Positions 19,901-28,753 of a DNA stretch of 64,000 nt are shown here, in pieces. Source of the DNA: Flavobacterium sp. 9 (GTDB lineage Bacteria > Bacteroidota > Bacteroidia > Flavobacteriales > Flavobacteriaceae); the NCBI RefSeq assembly GCF_002754195.1, contig NZ_PEEU01000001.1, forward strand, positions 4,774,001 to 4,838,000. The letters run 5' to 3'. Numbering within the stretch: position 1 is the first letter of the stretch; each line of letters begins with the position of its first letter. The translations under genes were made by a program, and so were the position numbers. The notes beneath the pieces are model-generated. The model searched no databases and was not told the DNA's origin. It saw nothing but the letters and a program-made list of their open reading frames with translations.

Positions 19901-20929
19901 TTAGTTTTTTGCAATTAATACTTTGCCACTTCTTTTGTTTCCGTTAAATACACTTGAATGACTGTTACTTCCATTATTTGGTGTAACCAGTAATACAATA
20001 ATGACGATAACAAAATCTAATAAAACGCATCCCATTAATACAACAAATTGATACATTCCGAAGTTTTTAATCGCGTGGTCAAAAGCAAATCCGATTTTTC
20101 CAACATCCTGTGTTTTTGAAATTTCGGGTGTGAATTTAAATTTATCATCGCCCAAAACGGTATGAGCACGATTCCCCAACTTATTATATTCCGTTAATGA
20201 TTCGTCGATTAATCCCTGAGAGATATCATCTTTTTCTTTTTTAGAAAGCAGTAATAAATCCTGAATCTTCTTGTTCCATTTTAAAACAGCATTATTAATA
20301 TCTGTTTTTAAAGCTTTTTCTTCAGGAGAAAGATCTGAAATCATGTTGTCAATTTGGCGTCCCATTCTTTCGGCCAAATCATCGTAATCGTTACGAACAG
20401 GAGTAAGAAAATCAACTTTTTGTCCCGTTAATTGTTCTATATCTCTTATCAACGATTGCGCTCTGGTTCCCATTCCTTTATTTCCGGGATCTTTTATCTG
20501 TTCCATCATTTGTTTTTTCTTAATTTCAATATTTTGGGCAGTTGCTCCATTATATTTATAACTTAACTTCGATTGAACATCAGATTCCAGATTATTAAAA
20601 CGTTCGTTTATATCCCTTAATTCGGTTGTATAAATATCAGTTCGCATAAATCTTGTATACAAAGCATTAAAATTTGCCATAAAACAAAATGATGCGATAA
20701 AAATATAAATGCCCACGAGGCTTGACGTAGAACGACCTTCTATTTTTGCAACTCTTAGCATCCATACTAAAAACAATAATAAAAGGGATAAAACCAAAGC
20801 AATTATAAACGATGCAGGACCAAAAATTTGGTCTAGTCCAAGCCAGGTTTGGTAAAAACTTACGCTAATTAATAATATGGCAAGTACTGCCAAAAAGAGA
20901 TCTGTTGCCTGAATTGATTTTTTACTCAT
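19901..20929 (-). CDS. Membrane protein with large soluble helical middle, first gene of the G-protein cassette
   Basis: 342 aa, not recognised. Three membrane helices lie near the N-terminus (about 10-29, 36-58 and 70-90), a long helical soluble part follows (95-285, partly coiled coil), and a fourth helix lies at about 290-317. It precedes the G-domain gene by 11 nt, and the whole cassette is one operon. A regulon promoter (21088-21132) points into it from 159 nt upstream, which would give a leader of about 150 nt. Confidence 0.75.
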   Translation of the reverse strand: MSKKSIQATDLFLAVLAILLISVSFYQTWLGLDQIFGPASFIIALVLSLLLLFLVWMLRVAKIEGRSTSSLVGIYIFIASFCFMANFNALYTRFMRTDIYTTELRDINERFNNLESDVQSKLSYKYNGATAQNIEIKKKQMMEQIKDPGNKGMGTRAQSLIRDIEQLTGQKVDFLTPVRNDYDDLAERMGRQIDNMISDLSPEEKALKTDINNAVLKWNKKIQDLLLLSKKEKDDISQGLIDESLTEYNKLGNRAHTVLGDDKFKFTPEISKTQDVGKIGFAFDHAIKNFGMYQFVVLMGCVLLDFVIVIIVLLVTPNNGSNSHSSVFNGNKRSGKVLIAKN

Positions 20930-21087
20930 TGTAGTTAATTTTAGAATTAATTATTTGGTCTTAATTAGATTTTTTTAAGGTTTAAAAAGTTTTTCTTCAA
21001 CCTGATATTCTTTAGAGACAAACTATTTTGGTAAATATTTATCTCAAAAAAATACTTCAAAACCAAAATTGGTCTGAAATATTTATT

Positions 21088-21132
21088 CAAAACTAACTTC
21101 TTCTAATTCAGTTATTTTACGGAAATCCGTAA
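21088..21132 (-). promoter_or_regulatory. Palindrome-controlled promoter 1 (upstream of the G-protein cassette)
   Basis: On the minus strand TTACGGATTTCCGTAA (21117-21132) is followed by exactly 21 nt and TAGTTTTG (21088-21095). No normal -33 element is needed if the palindrome binds an activator. Same layout as at 22303, 24403 and 31353. The rest of 20930-21383 holds no gene I can support. Confidence 0.65.
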
Positions 21133-21299
21133 TTTCAATTATTGAGAAAAATTTTACAATGCCAAAAAAAAGATGTTTTTTGCTTTGGATATAGTAGATA
21201 ATCCGATTTGTGTAGTGCAGAAAAGTCTGTGAATTATTTCTAGTAATTTCTATTGTAGTATTTATATAAAGAACTAAAAAAAGTTGGAGAGTATTTAAC

Positions 21300-21338
21300 A
21301 AAAAATGCGCAAAAATCATTTAGACTTTTGCGCATTTT
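21300..21338 (-). terminator. Terminator after the 22255-21384 operon
   Basis: A 13-bp perfect stem (21302-21314 with 21326-21338, AAAATGCGCAAAA / TTTTGCGCATTTT), with T runs on both sides. It is placed 46 nt past the stop of the minus-strand gene at 21384. Confidence 0.75.
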
Positions 21339-21383
21339 CGGGTTTTATAAAATCGTTTTTAGGCTTATTTAGGCAGTAGATTT

Positions 21384-21812
21384 TTAAACCTTAAAAATAT
21401 CAATTTTTTGCATCCAGGGAATTCCTGATTCCAGAAATGTAAGTCTCGTTTTAACGATTTGATCTGTTTTATCACGAGGATTTTTGGTTACAAATCGTGC
21501 CGAAGATTTATTAAAATCTAAAGTATATTTTTCGTCAAAATCATCTTTTTTATCCGTCGAAAAAGTGATCATATTGTATTTTCCAGCCCATTTTCCTTTT
21601 CCGTATTTGTTTACTTCAGGCGGAATTCCTCCTTGCGTTTTTGTATACGAATGAAATACAAATGTTCCATCTTGATTTAAAGTCAATTTATATTCGATAA
21701 TATGTTTTCCTTCTTCACTAAGTGAACGCGTATAATCGCCAGCAAAATTGTTGGTTTGTGCAGATAATGCTAAGTTGAAAATAAAAAGTAAAGCAGCAAG
21801 TATTAGTTTCAT
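21384..21812 (-). CDS. Unrecognised secreted protein, lipocalin-like
   Basis: 142 aa with a signal peptide of about 18 residues (ALSAQ). The remainder (GDYTRSLS..., YKLTLNQDGTFVFHSY..., GKGKWAGKYNMITF) is a beta-strand-rich small-barrel-like pattern common in short lipocalin-type proteins. The start ATG overlaps the stop of the upstream gene by 4 nt (ATGA), showing translational coupling. Function unknown. Confidence 0.72.
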   Translation of the reverse strand: MKLILAALLFIFNLALSAQTNNFAGDYTRSLSEEGKHIIEYKLTLNQDGTFVFHSYTKTQGGIPPEVNKYGKGKWAGKYNMITFSTDKKDDFDEKYTLDFNKSSARFVTKNPRDKTDQIVKTRLTFLESGIPWMQKIDIFKV

Positions 21813-22255
21813 GGGTTTGTTTTTTTGGTTTGTTCTTTATGGTAGTATGGAAAAACCCAAAGGTCGTATCCGTCAGGCACGTATGTTGGACATTTTTCTA
21901 TTTTGCAAATTTGAAAGGAACGAATTACATCTTCATAAGGAGTTTTTTTATCAAATTTTAAATGAATGCCTTTATTGGGATCTTCTTCGGATATTATTTC
22001 TCTTATTTTTAATTGAAAAAGTTTAAAAATTTTATCATCGTATTTTTTATTTCCAATAAGTTTTAATGAAACAATAGATTTTCTTTTGACATATTCTTCT
22101 AAAGTAACACCTGTCTTTTTTTCAAAGTCTCTATCTCGATACATAATTTGAGTAGCGTCTTCTCCGAATGTATTGGTTTTTAACATCCATAAAAAACACG
22201 CTGAAATGAAAATGATAAGAAATGCACTGTAAAAATAAAACGGTTTTATCTTCAT
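21809..22255 (-). CDS. Unrecognised membrane-anchored protein
   Basis: 148 aa. One N-terminal membrane segment (about 8-25) and a soluble remainder with CKIEKCPTYVPDG near the end. No family recognised. First gene of a two-gene operon with the secreted protein at 21384-21812, driven by the palindrome promoter at 22303-22347. Confidence 0.68.
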   Translation of the reverse strand: MKIKPFYFYSAFLIIFISACFLWMLKTNTFGEDATQIMYRDRDFEKKTGVTLEEYVKRKSIVSLKLIGNKKYDDKIFKLFQLKIREIISEEDPNKGIHLKFDKKTPYEDVIRSFQICKIEKCPTYVPDGYDLWVFPYYHKEQTKKTNP

Positions 22256-22302
22256 TATTTTGGTTTTTATTACTTCAAAAAAAATAGATTAAGAACTTTT
22301 AT

Positions 22303-22347
22303 CAAAAGTAATTCGTTTGAATTCAAATACCTTACGTAAAACCGTAA
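22303..22347 (-). promoter_or_regulatory. Palindrome-controlled promoter 2
   Basis: On the minus strand TTACGGTTTTACGTAA (22332-22347), then 21 nt, then TACTTTTG (22303-22310), 48 nt before the ATG at 22255. Confidence 0.68.
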
Positions 22348-22510
22348 ACAATGTCTTGAAAATGATTATCTCTCGTTAATGTTTATATTAATCCGTTTTT
22401 TGTACCAAAAAAAGAGGAAAAATAATAAGATAATTACCTCATAAAAATGTATTTTGAAAGATTAAAATAAGTATATTCGTTCTGTTAAATTTAATTATAA
22501 CTATCTATAA

Positions 22511-23302
22511 ATGAATATAAAGCAAGCAAATACTATAGACGAAGTAATTCTATTATTGGATGAAATAATCGAAAAGTCAAAACTAGAACAAAGCGCTATA
22601 GGCTTATTTGCTACGCTATATCGTGAAGTTACGGTAAAAGTAAAAGAAGGAATCCGAGATGGTTCTTTTCAGAATGGGGAACGAATGGAAAAATTGGACG
22701 TTATTTTTGCCAATCGGTATCTAAAAGCCTATTACCAATATAAAGGCAAAGAAAAACCATCTGAATGTTGGGGATTTGCCTTTGAACAAACCGAAAAATA
22801 CTGGCCAATAGTTGTCCAGCATTTATTGCTTGGAATTAATGCGCATGTAAATCTTGATTTAGGAATCGCTTCAGCCCAAGTTAGTACAGTTGAAGATATC
22901 GCGGGTTTAAAAGCTGATTTTGACAAAATAAATGCCATCTTGAGTAATCTCGTTGGAGGCGTTGAAAAATGTTTGATCAAAATTTGGCCAACGCTCACAA
23001 TGATCCTAAAATGGACAGGCAAAATCGACAACTTCTTTATAGATTTTAGCATGGAAACTGCAAGAGATGGCGCCTGGAAATTTGCCAATGAATTTGTAGC
23101 GGTTCCGGAAAACGAAAGAGAATCCTGCACAAAACTAAGAGACGAAAGAATAACCGAAATCGCCCGATTAGTTTCGAATCCGGGATATTTTGTGAGTGCC
23201 TTTTTCAAATTTATTCGCTTATTTGAAAGAGGAACTGTCGCTCAAAAAATAATTGATATGCAGATAATCGAAGAAAAAAATATGGAATGTGCGGTTGCTT
23301 AA
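22511..23302 (+). CDS. DUF5995 family protein
   Basis: 263 aa, no signal peptide. Marks of the DUF5995 family: IGLFATLYREVTVKVKEGI, YLKAYYQY, HLLLGINAHVNLDLGIA (about residue 99-115) and a closing CTKLRDERI. Mostly helical. The conserved NAHVNLDLG (Asn, His, Asp) looks like an active-site patch, but no reaction is known. It is the only plus-strand gene for several kb. Confidence 0.82.
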   Translation: MNIKQANTIDEVILLLDEIIEKSKLEQSAIGLFATLYREVTVKVKEGIRDGSFQNGERMEKLDVIFANRYLKAYYQYKGKEKPSECWGFAFEQTEKYWPIVVQHLLLGINAHVNLDLGIASAQVSTVEDIAGLKADFDKINAILSNLVGGVEKCLIKIWPTLTMILKWTGKIDNFFIDFSMETARDGAWKFANEFVAVPENERESCTKLRDERITEIARLVSNPGYFVSAFFKFIRLFERGTVAQKIIDMQIIEEKNMECAVA

Positions 23303-23388
23303 TTTTCGAAAAATAACATTAGAAAACAGGAAAAGTTGAGCAGATAATTTGGCATCAAAGCTCTTAAGAAGGAAAGTCTTTTATTTAT

Positions 23389-23430
23389 CTGCAAACACAA
23401 ACTTTCTAATTAGAACGTTTGTGTTTGCAG
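23389..23430. terminator. Strong stem-loop between convergent genes
   Basis: A 14-bp perfect stem (CTGCAAACACAAAC 23389-23402 with its complement 23417-23430). There is no T run on either side, so it may act as a weak bidirectional terminator or an mRNA 3' end stabiliser between the DUF5995 gene and the lipoprotein gene. Confidence 0.5.
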
Positions 23431-23470
23431 ACTTTAGTTTGAATTCGAGATTTTATACTTGAATTGTTTT

Positions 23471-24322
23471 TTAATAATATTCAACGGTATAGTTGGCTGT
23501 TGCAGGAGCAGAACCTCCATTTTCATAAGTATTTAGCCAACTTACAGGATATCCGGCACTATTATAGATATGGTCGTATGTTGCAGAACCATAAACAATC
23601 ATATTATTAGGTGTTATTCCCGTAAATTTATAATTAGGTATTCCATATCTGCATTCTAGATAATAAACGCTTTTATATAATTTTTTAAAGGAATAATAAA
23701 ACGGATTTTTTTTGTCATCATATTGAAAACGCACAACATAATCAGGATAGTTATAATTGTTTTCTTTATAAGTTATTTGAGTAATGTTATTGTTACTATC
23801 GTATAAATATTCTTCTGCCATAGAAGTATAAGTTGTTGTTGGCGTTAATTTTTTTACTCTGATAATTCGCCCTTTATCATCCAAATAGATATCAGAAATT
23901 TCAGAATATTTGTTTCCGCCATTATAATTATAGGTATTTGAAATAGTTATTTTATTAGAACCATATGACAACGTTATATTATCTTGAGATCCGGTTTTGG
24001 ATTGTTTTATTAACCTATTCTTGCTGTCATATTGATATAGATATTCTCCATCACCCATTTGTCTTTTGATTAGTTTACCTGAATTATCGTATTCAAATGT
24101 TCCCGAAAACCAATTATAGCCAGTTCCTTTTATTAAATAACCATTACTATATTCGTAGAAAGCATCATAATCAGAAGGAGTAGGAGATGTAGTAGTTTTG
24201 TATGATTTAATGTATGCAACATTTTGATCTTCTGCATTATTATCATTATCCGAATCTGAGCTGCAACTAAACAAAAAGATAAGTGAAAGAGAGGAGAATA
24301 GAGTAAGTAATTTTGCTTTCAT
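23471..24322 (-). CDS. Lipoprotein with YD-repeat-like strands
   Basis: 283 aa. Lipobox LFSC (Cys20). The rest is a row of YD/RHS-like beta repeats (YEYSNGYLIKG, FEYDNSGKLIKRQ, YQYDSKNRLIKQ, YLDDKGRIIRVK, YLYDSNNNITQI), as in many Bacteroidota surface lipoproteins. It is probably displayed at the outer membrane. Expressed from the palindrome promoter at 24403-24447. Confidence 0.8.
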   Translation of the reverse strand: MKAKLLTLFSSLSLIFLFSCSSDSDNDNNAEDQNVAYIKSYKTTTSPTPSDYDAFYEYSNGYLIKGTGYNWFSGTFEYDNSGKLIKRQMGDGEYLYQYDSKNRLIKQSKTGSQDNITLSYGSNKITISNTYNYNGGNKYSEISDIYLDDKGRIIRVKKLTPTTTYTSMAEEYLYDSNNNITQITYKENNYNYPDYVVRFQYDDKKNPFYYSFKKLYKSVYYLECRYGIPNYKFTGITPNNMIVYGSATYDHIYNSAGYPVSWLNTYENGGSAPATANYTVEYY

Positions 24323-24402
24323 TTTTTTAGATGGAATTATTGTAATATTAATATATTTTCTGCTAAAAGGAAATACTTAAAAAGTGGATGATTTTATTAT
24401 TT

Positions 24403-24447
24403 CAAACATACTTACTTTTAATTTACTAACCTTACGTGAAACCGCAA
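24403..24447 (-). promoter_or_regulatory. Palindrome-controlled promoter 3
   Basis: On the minus strand TTGCGGTTTCACGTAA (24432-24447), then 21 nt, then TATGTTTG (24403-24410), 81 nt before the ATG at 24322. Confidence 0.65.
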
Positions 24448-24465
24448 AGCTACTTTGGATCAAGA

Positions 24466-24545
24466 GTTAGCGCGAGCGTCTCACTCGCGATTACTTTTTT
24501 ATTTTCTACTTAGAGAATGATTTAGATTTCGTTCACGAGCAGGAC
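24466..24545. repeat. Degenerate GAGCGAGACGCTAGCGCT-type repeat, copy 1
   Basis: The text AGCGCGAGCGTCTCACTCGCG is, inverted, similar (17 of 21 by eye) to CACGAGCGAGACGCTAGCGCT at about 29876-29896. It fills the space between two lipoprotein genes. Confidence 0.5.
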
Positions 24546-24546
24546 A

Positions 24547-25044
24547 CTATTTATATTCGTAAATTCTTATTCTGCCACTGTTTCTATTTTCTTTTACAAA
24601 TAGTAATTTTTCTTTTGGATAATTTTTTTCTATTTCTAATGTATCATTACAATCAATAATTTTATCATAAGATGGCGAAAATTTTATTAAAAAATTTTCG
24701 CTAATTGTTTTCTGGTCTATTTGAATTTTTTTCAATCCAAAGTCAGAATAATTAAAGCTATGGTATAAGTTCTGATTTAATACTTTTAGGTGTCCATTAG
24801 GATATAATCTAAAGTCTAGATCAATTTTATAAACTTTTCCGCCGATTTTAAATGGTTCTTTATCATTATTGTCACTTTTGTCAAATTCTTTAACATCATT
24901 TAGGTTATGAATTATCCTTCTACTTATATTTTCATTTAAGACAATATATTTTGCGGTTAACTTTGACTTAGGTGGTATTTCAAACTTTCTTTCACAACCA
25001 ATAAGAAGGAAAAGAAATGCTAGCTTATATAATGTTGTTTTCAT
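24547..25044 (-). CDS. Unrecognised small lipoprotein
   Basis: 165 aa. Lipobox LLIGC (Cys17), followed by a beta-rich body with no recognised family. Single gene; no regulon-type promoter could be found before it. Confidence 0.68.
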   Translation of the reverse strand: MKTTLYKLAFLFLLIGCERKFEIPPKSKLTAKYIVLNENISRRIIHNLNDVKEFDKSDNNDKEPFKIGGKVYKIDLDFRLYPNGHLKVLNQNLYHSFNYSDFGLKKIQIDQKTISENFLIKFSPSYDKIIDCNDTLEIEKNYPKEKLLFVKENRNSGRIRIYEYK

Positions 25045-25333
25045 GATAAATTATGCTAAGAATTAAAAGAGGAACGGCATCTTATGCTATGCAGATTTAC
25101 AAATCTTTAATTAAAACGCCTGGATTCATTTTTAAAGATTGAGCAATTTTAAAATATTTATTTATGACGAATATAAAGTTAAAAATTCGAACTCTAATTA
25201 TTTTTTTGATGCGTTCAGTTTTCGGTTACATGCAACCGATTGTATACGATCCCTTTAAAGTGAATTATTACTTGTAATTTCGTCGTGATGAAAAAGAATG
25301 CGAAAAGTGAAAATCCAGTAATAAATTAAAGTA

Positions 25334-25684
25334 ATGGAAATACAACATACAAAAGAAGTCACAGAATTTTTAGAATCAATGAATAGAATAAATAAATTCA
25401 AAAAACTAAAGCAAGAAAATATCGGTGATAATTCGTTTAGCGTGAAGCTAAAAGTATCTTGTTATAACGAACTTAATTTAATGGTTTCAAGTCTTCTAAA
25501 AGCGAGTATTATTTTACTTAGTGATGACGCCCGAAGTCAGGCAAGTTTTCCATTTAATGAAGCTGATAGTAATGTAATGAATTTGCTTGAAATTGCTTTG
25601 CAGCTTCTACCAGAAGAAGAAATGGAATTATTGGATGATTTGCATAAGGTTTATTTGAAGTCTGAGACAGGTTTTGTAAAATAG
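25334..25684 (+). CDS. Unrecognised small soluble protein
   Basis: 116 aa, helical, acidic toward the end (LLPEEEMELLDDLHKVYL). No signal peptide and no family recognised. Upstream, at 25222-25239, lies a palindrome TCGGTT-N6-AACCGA, 36 nt before TAATTTCG (25275-25282), a near match to the -7 box, so this gene may have an operator of its own. This is a weak observation. Confidence 0.55.
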   Translation: MEIQHTKEVTEFLESMNRINKFKKLKQENIGDNSFSVKLKVSCYNELNLMVSSLLKASIILLSDDARSQASFPFNEADSNVMNLLEIALQLLPEEEMELLDDLHKVYLKSETGFVK

Positions 25685-25715
25685 TGCAACAAGTTAATTT
25701 ATAATGAATTAATTA

Positions 25716-26348
25716 TTATTCATGTCTTTTTTTTATTTCTTCAATAGCATATTTTGCAGAATGCTTTACATCTCTTTTTCTACTTTTTAAATGTTTTTCT
25801 AAAAAAGGTATCGCTTTTAATGTTCCTATTTTATTTAGAGTAGCATTTGTATAAATTATGTTATATACATCATCAGAATTATCAAGAATATCAATTAATG
25901 TGTTTTCGGCAATGCTATCAAATGAGTTGTTTAAGGAATGTATAGCGCTGTGCCGAATTAACCATTTGTCACTTTTTGTTGCTTGAATTAAAGGTTGTAA
26001 ATCTGTCCCGATTGGTTTTTTGATATTTGCAATTCTTTCTAATAGAGCTGAAATTATATATTTATCGGTTTCCTTATTAACGCGGGAAATTAAATGGTCT
26101 AAGGCTTTTAAATCATTTGTGTTCTTTGTAATATGACCAAGAAGAAAATACGCACGATCTCGTTTCTTTTTATCTTTTTCATTGTCAATAAATGCAATTA
26201 ATTGCGGAATGTATTCTGCATTTTCAACATTTTCGGCTTCTCTATAAGCTTTCCAAGAAATTGTTTTGGAACCATCATAACCAGTTTCCATATTACGGTC
26301 GCTCCTGTCCAACATTCTGTCAATTATGTCTATTAAGTAATTATTCAT
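25716..26348 (-). CDS. HEAT-repeat protein
   Basis: 210 aa, no signal peptide. Five to six HEAT-like helical pairs, with marks such as AEYIPQLIAFIDNEKDKKKR, YFLLGHITKNTNDLKALDHL, KWLIRHSAIHSLNNSF and GTLKAIPFLEKHLKSRKRDV. These form an alpha solenoid for protein binding; the partner is unknown. It lies near a DoxX-like membrane protein, but the orientation and 60-nt gap do not prove an operon. Confidence 0.78.
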   Translation of the reverse strand: MNNYLIDIIDRMLDRSDRNMETGYDGSKTISWKAYREAENVENAEYIPQLIAFIDNEKDKKKRDRAYFLLGHITKNTNDLKALDHLISRVNKETDKYIISALLERIANIKKPIGTDLQPLIQATKSDKWLIRHSAIHSLNNSFDSIAENTLIDILDNSDDVYNIIYTNATLNKIGTLKAIPFLEKHLKSRKRDVKHSAKYAIEEIKKRHE

Positions 26349-26408
26349 TTATTTGAACTTTTTAACTTTAGGTTGTAATTTGTTTTTTATGATCAAATTT
26401 GTAGCTTT

Positions 26409-27245
26409 TTATAAGTAATTCTTTGTAGAATTGAGCTGCTTTTTACGATCATTTGTCAATGCGATTACTATTGCAATGCCACAGAAAAGCAACGCAACAA
26501 ATGCACGAACAATTTCGTTTCCGCCGCCTGCAGATGGATTTGCAATGGCATCAGGAATATGAAAGAATAGAAAAAACAGTAAAAGCGTAAGTGCTAAAAG
26601 AAGCGCAATTGGTTTTATTAGTATTTTAAAAATAATTGAAATGCCGGCAATGACAAGAGCAACGCCAAAAAAATAAGTCCAAAACATTGGTGCAGGTAAC
26701 CATTTTGGTACCATTGTAGCGATAAAGCTGGCAAAAGCAAAATGACTCAATCCAAATAATATCATTAGAATCGAATAAAAAACGCGCCCACACGGAATAA
26801 GTTTTTCTAATAATGATGTGAAATTCTTTTTGCCACCAGTAGAACTGTTCTCTGTAAATGATCCCGCCATTACAAACGCTCCGCCACTATAGGTTAATTC
26901 TTCGAGAGCATTTATCCAAACCTGAAAATCCGGAGTTTTATCTGCACTAAGCATTATAATATAAGGCAAATGAGAAGTGATAATTGCAACAAGAAAACCA
27001 AAACCTAAATAAAGACATATTTTTTTTGTGTCTATAGATTTAATTTTAAATAATCCCGAAATAATAATTCCCGCAAATATCAAAGCTATTCCGGTAAGAA
27101 TGGGGAAGATAACATTTTCATGAGCCCAAGCCGGAAACGGAGATAAAATCTCTGAACGAAAATTTTTGATAATAATTTGATGAATCCCCAAAGCAACAAC
27201 ACCGATACCATAAAATGCACGGCCAATTTTAATAAGTTTTTCCAT
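26409..27245 (-). CDS. DoxX-like membrane protein with internal duplication
   Basis: 278 aa with about eight membrane segments. The first half starts KLIKIGRAFYGIGVVALGIHQI, and the second half starts KLIPCGRVFYSILMILFGLSHF at about residue 147. The repeated pattern (GR.FY....L.G..H) shows an internal duplication of a four-helix DoxX-type unit. Function unknown; DoxX relatives belong to redox-linked membrane complexes. Confidence 0.7.
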   Translation of the reverse strand: MEKLIKIGRAFYGIGVVALGIHQIIIKNFRSEILSPFPAWAHENVIFPILTGIALIFAGIIISGLFKIKSIDTKKICLYLGFGFLVAIITSHLPYIIMLSADKTPDFQVWINALEELTYSGGAFVMAGSFTENSSTGGKKNFTSLLEKLIPCGRVFYSILMILFGLSHFAFASFIATMVPKWLPAPMFWTYFFGVALVIAGISIIFKILIKPIALLLALTLLLFFLFFHIPDAIANPSAGGGNEIVRAFVALLFCGIAIVIALTNDRKKQLNSTKNYL

Positions 27246-27402
27246 TAGTGGTTTAGTTAGAAAAAATGATTAAAGAATAGATTTTGGCAATTATCAAATA
27301 TATAAATTAATTCAGAAAATACTTGTTTAAGGTTTTGGTTTTTTATCATAGTATTGAGTTAACTAAGAACACTTCATGGAATAGGGCGGGGTTGAGAGCT
27401 CT

Positions 27403-28362
27403 TTAAAAGTCAAACATTCCTTTTCTATCACTGTAAGAGTGTAAATTGAAAAATGCGAAGTGTTCCCACTCTGGATTAATTTCATCTGAATAAAATCTAC
27501 ATTTCAAGTCATTTGTCAAAAATTCAATACTTATTGAATTTATATCAATATCGTAACATTCAGAATATGTAGAATGAGCCGGACTAGGAAATGTTTCTTT
27601 AAATTTTTCATTATATTCGGGCTTGAAATACCTAATAAGAGCAGCTTCAGTGAAATTTATTTCCTGTTGTTCATTTATTTTTTTTTCTAAGACATTGTAA
27701 ATTATATTGTCGGAATGCTTTTGGTCGTTAATTTTTTCTTGATCAGATAATTTCATTTTTCCGTCAAAACTCATAATTAACCATTGCTTAAATGTGAAAA
27801 GACCAAGTATAACATCTTTATCAGGGTTGTTTTTGTTTACTTCTTCAAAAATTGATTGCATTGTGGAATGCGTCTTAAGTCTGTCAGGAGCTGTTCTTGC
27901 TCCTTCTTCCCCATAAGACTGTCCTATATATAGAACTTTGAAATCTAAGTTTTTGTAAAATGTTCCAATTTTACCTGGTCCTATAGATTGAAGTAATCCA
28001 GGTCCATTAGTATGGATTATCTGTTTTTCTCCTTCAAATATTTTGAAAGAAAAATATGGATATTTACTTTCAAATCTTAAGTCTTTTGATTTATTATAGT
28101 TAGGAAAATTTAACTCAAGTTCTTCAAATTTATCCTGAATTTGTGCTTTAAATTTTATTGTGAAAGAATTTTCATCAAACTTAAAACCATTTTTATCTAC
28201 TGTTATTTTAGGTCGAGTTCCTATAAAATAAATATGGCACGGATGGTCATTATTAAAATAATTTTGTTCCGTTAAATAGTCCAATTCACTTAGTCTACAA
28301 ATGGCTTTTCTGTCCGCTTGCATATTAAGTGCAAATTCTGATAAATGTTTTCTTTTTGACAT
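27403..28362 (-). CDS. Divergent GIY-YIG-like nuclease domain protein
   Basis: 319 aa. The N-terminal 125 residues are not recognised. Residues about 130-255 fit a GIY-YIG nuclease: IGTFYKNLDFKVLYIGQS (132-149, GTF in the GIY place and YIG at 145-147), DRLKTH (Arg161, His165), then TEAALIRYFKPEYNEKF with Glu239 and Asn251 in the places of the catalytic Glu and conserved Asn. The insert between the first and second parts is long. Such domains nick DNA or RNA; the target here is unknown. No obvious partner gene is in the same operon. Confidence 0.62.
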   Translation of the reverse strand: MSKRKHLSEFALNMQADRKAICRLSELDYLTEQNYFNNDHPCHIYFIGTRPKITVDKNGFKFDENSFTIKFKAQIQDKFEELELNFPNYNKSKDLRFESKYPYFSFKIFEGEKQIIHTNGPGLLQSIGPGKIGTFYKNLDFKVLYIGQSYGEEGARTAPDRLKTHSTMQSIFEEVNKNNPDKDVILGLFTFKQWLIMSFDGKMKLSDQEKINDQKHSDNIIYNVLEKKINEQQEINFTEAALIRYFKPEYNEKFKETFPSPAHSTYSECYDIDINSISIEFLTNDLKCRFYSDEINPEWEHFAFFNLHSYSDRKGMFDF

Positions 28363-28608
28363 TGTATTACTAATTAGTTATGTAAGATATTATTTGTATT
28401 TTTGAAATGCCTGTGACTCATAAAAAAAATACTGATCCGAAGCCTCCTGACTTTGCACTGCTGCTGTATTATTTCTCTTTGTGGCTTATTAGAGTGGGAA
28501 CAAAACAAAGAAACTTCGTACAGAGATAAAGATAATTAGGACACTTGGAGTGGCAAATTCTAAATTATAGCTATCTAAAAACTCAAATCTTTCCAATGTA
28601 TATAGTTC

Positions 28609-28743
28609 TTATTTGCCTTTTGGACCAGATGGTGGTTTGCTTTCCATTCGTGGAGTTGTTGGTTTTGGTTTGTCAGAACTGAAAGTTTTTTTTTCTCCTT
28701 TTTGGCTTGGCTGTTTTCCTTGGTTTGGTTGCTTTTTTTCCAT
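28609..28743 (-). CDS. Small Pro/Lys-rich protein (44 aa)
   Basis: 44 aa, starting MEKKQPNQGKQPSQKGEKK and ending PPSGPKGK. Starts 10 nt after the stop of the membrane protein at 28754-29371, so it is the second gene of that operon. Very basic and disordered; no family recognised. The good frame and tight spacing support it, but short low-complexity frames can be chance. Confidence 0.5.
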   Translation of the reverse strand: MEKKQPNQGKQPSQKGEKKTFSSDKPKPTTPRMESKPPSGPKGK

Positions 28744-28753
28744 AGAAATAGTT

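Noticed and set aside
21083..21319. 78-aa open frame on the minus strand
   Set aside because: It begins inside the terminator stem at 21302-21338 and overlaps the palindrome promoter; no coding pattern.
22732..23208. 158-aa open frame antisense to the DUF5995 gene
   Set aside because: Shadow of a well-supported gene in the other strand.
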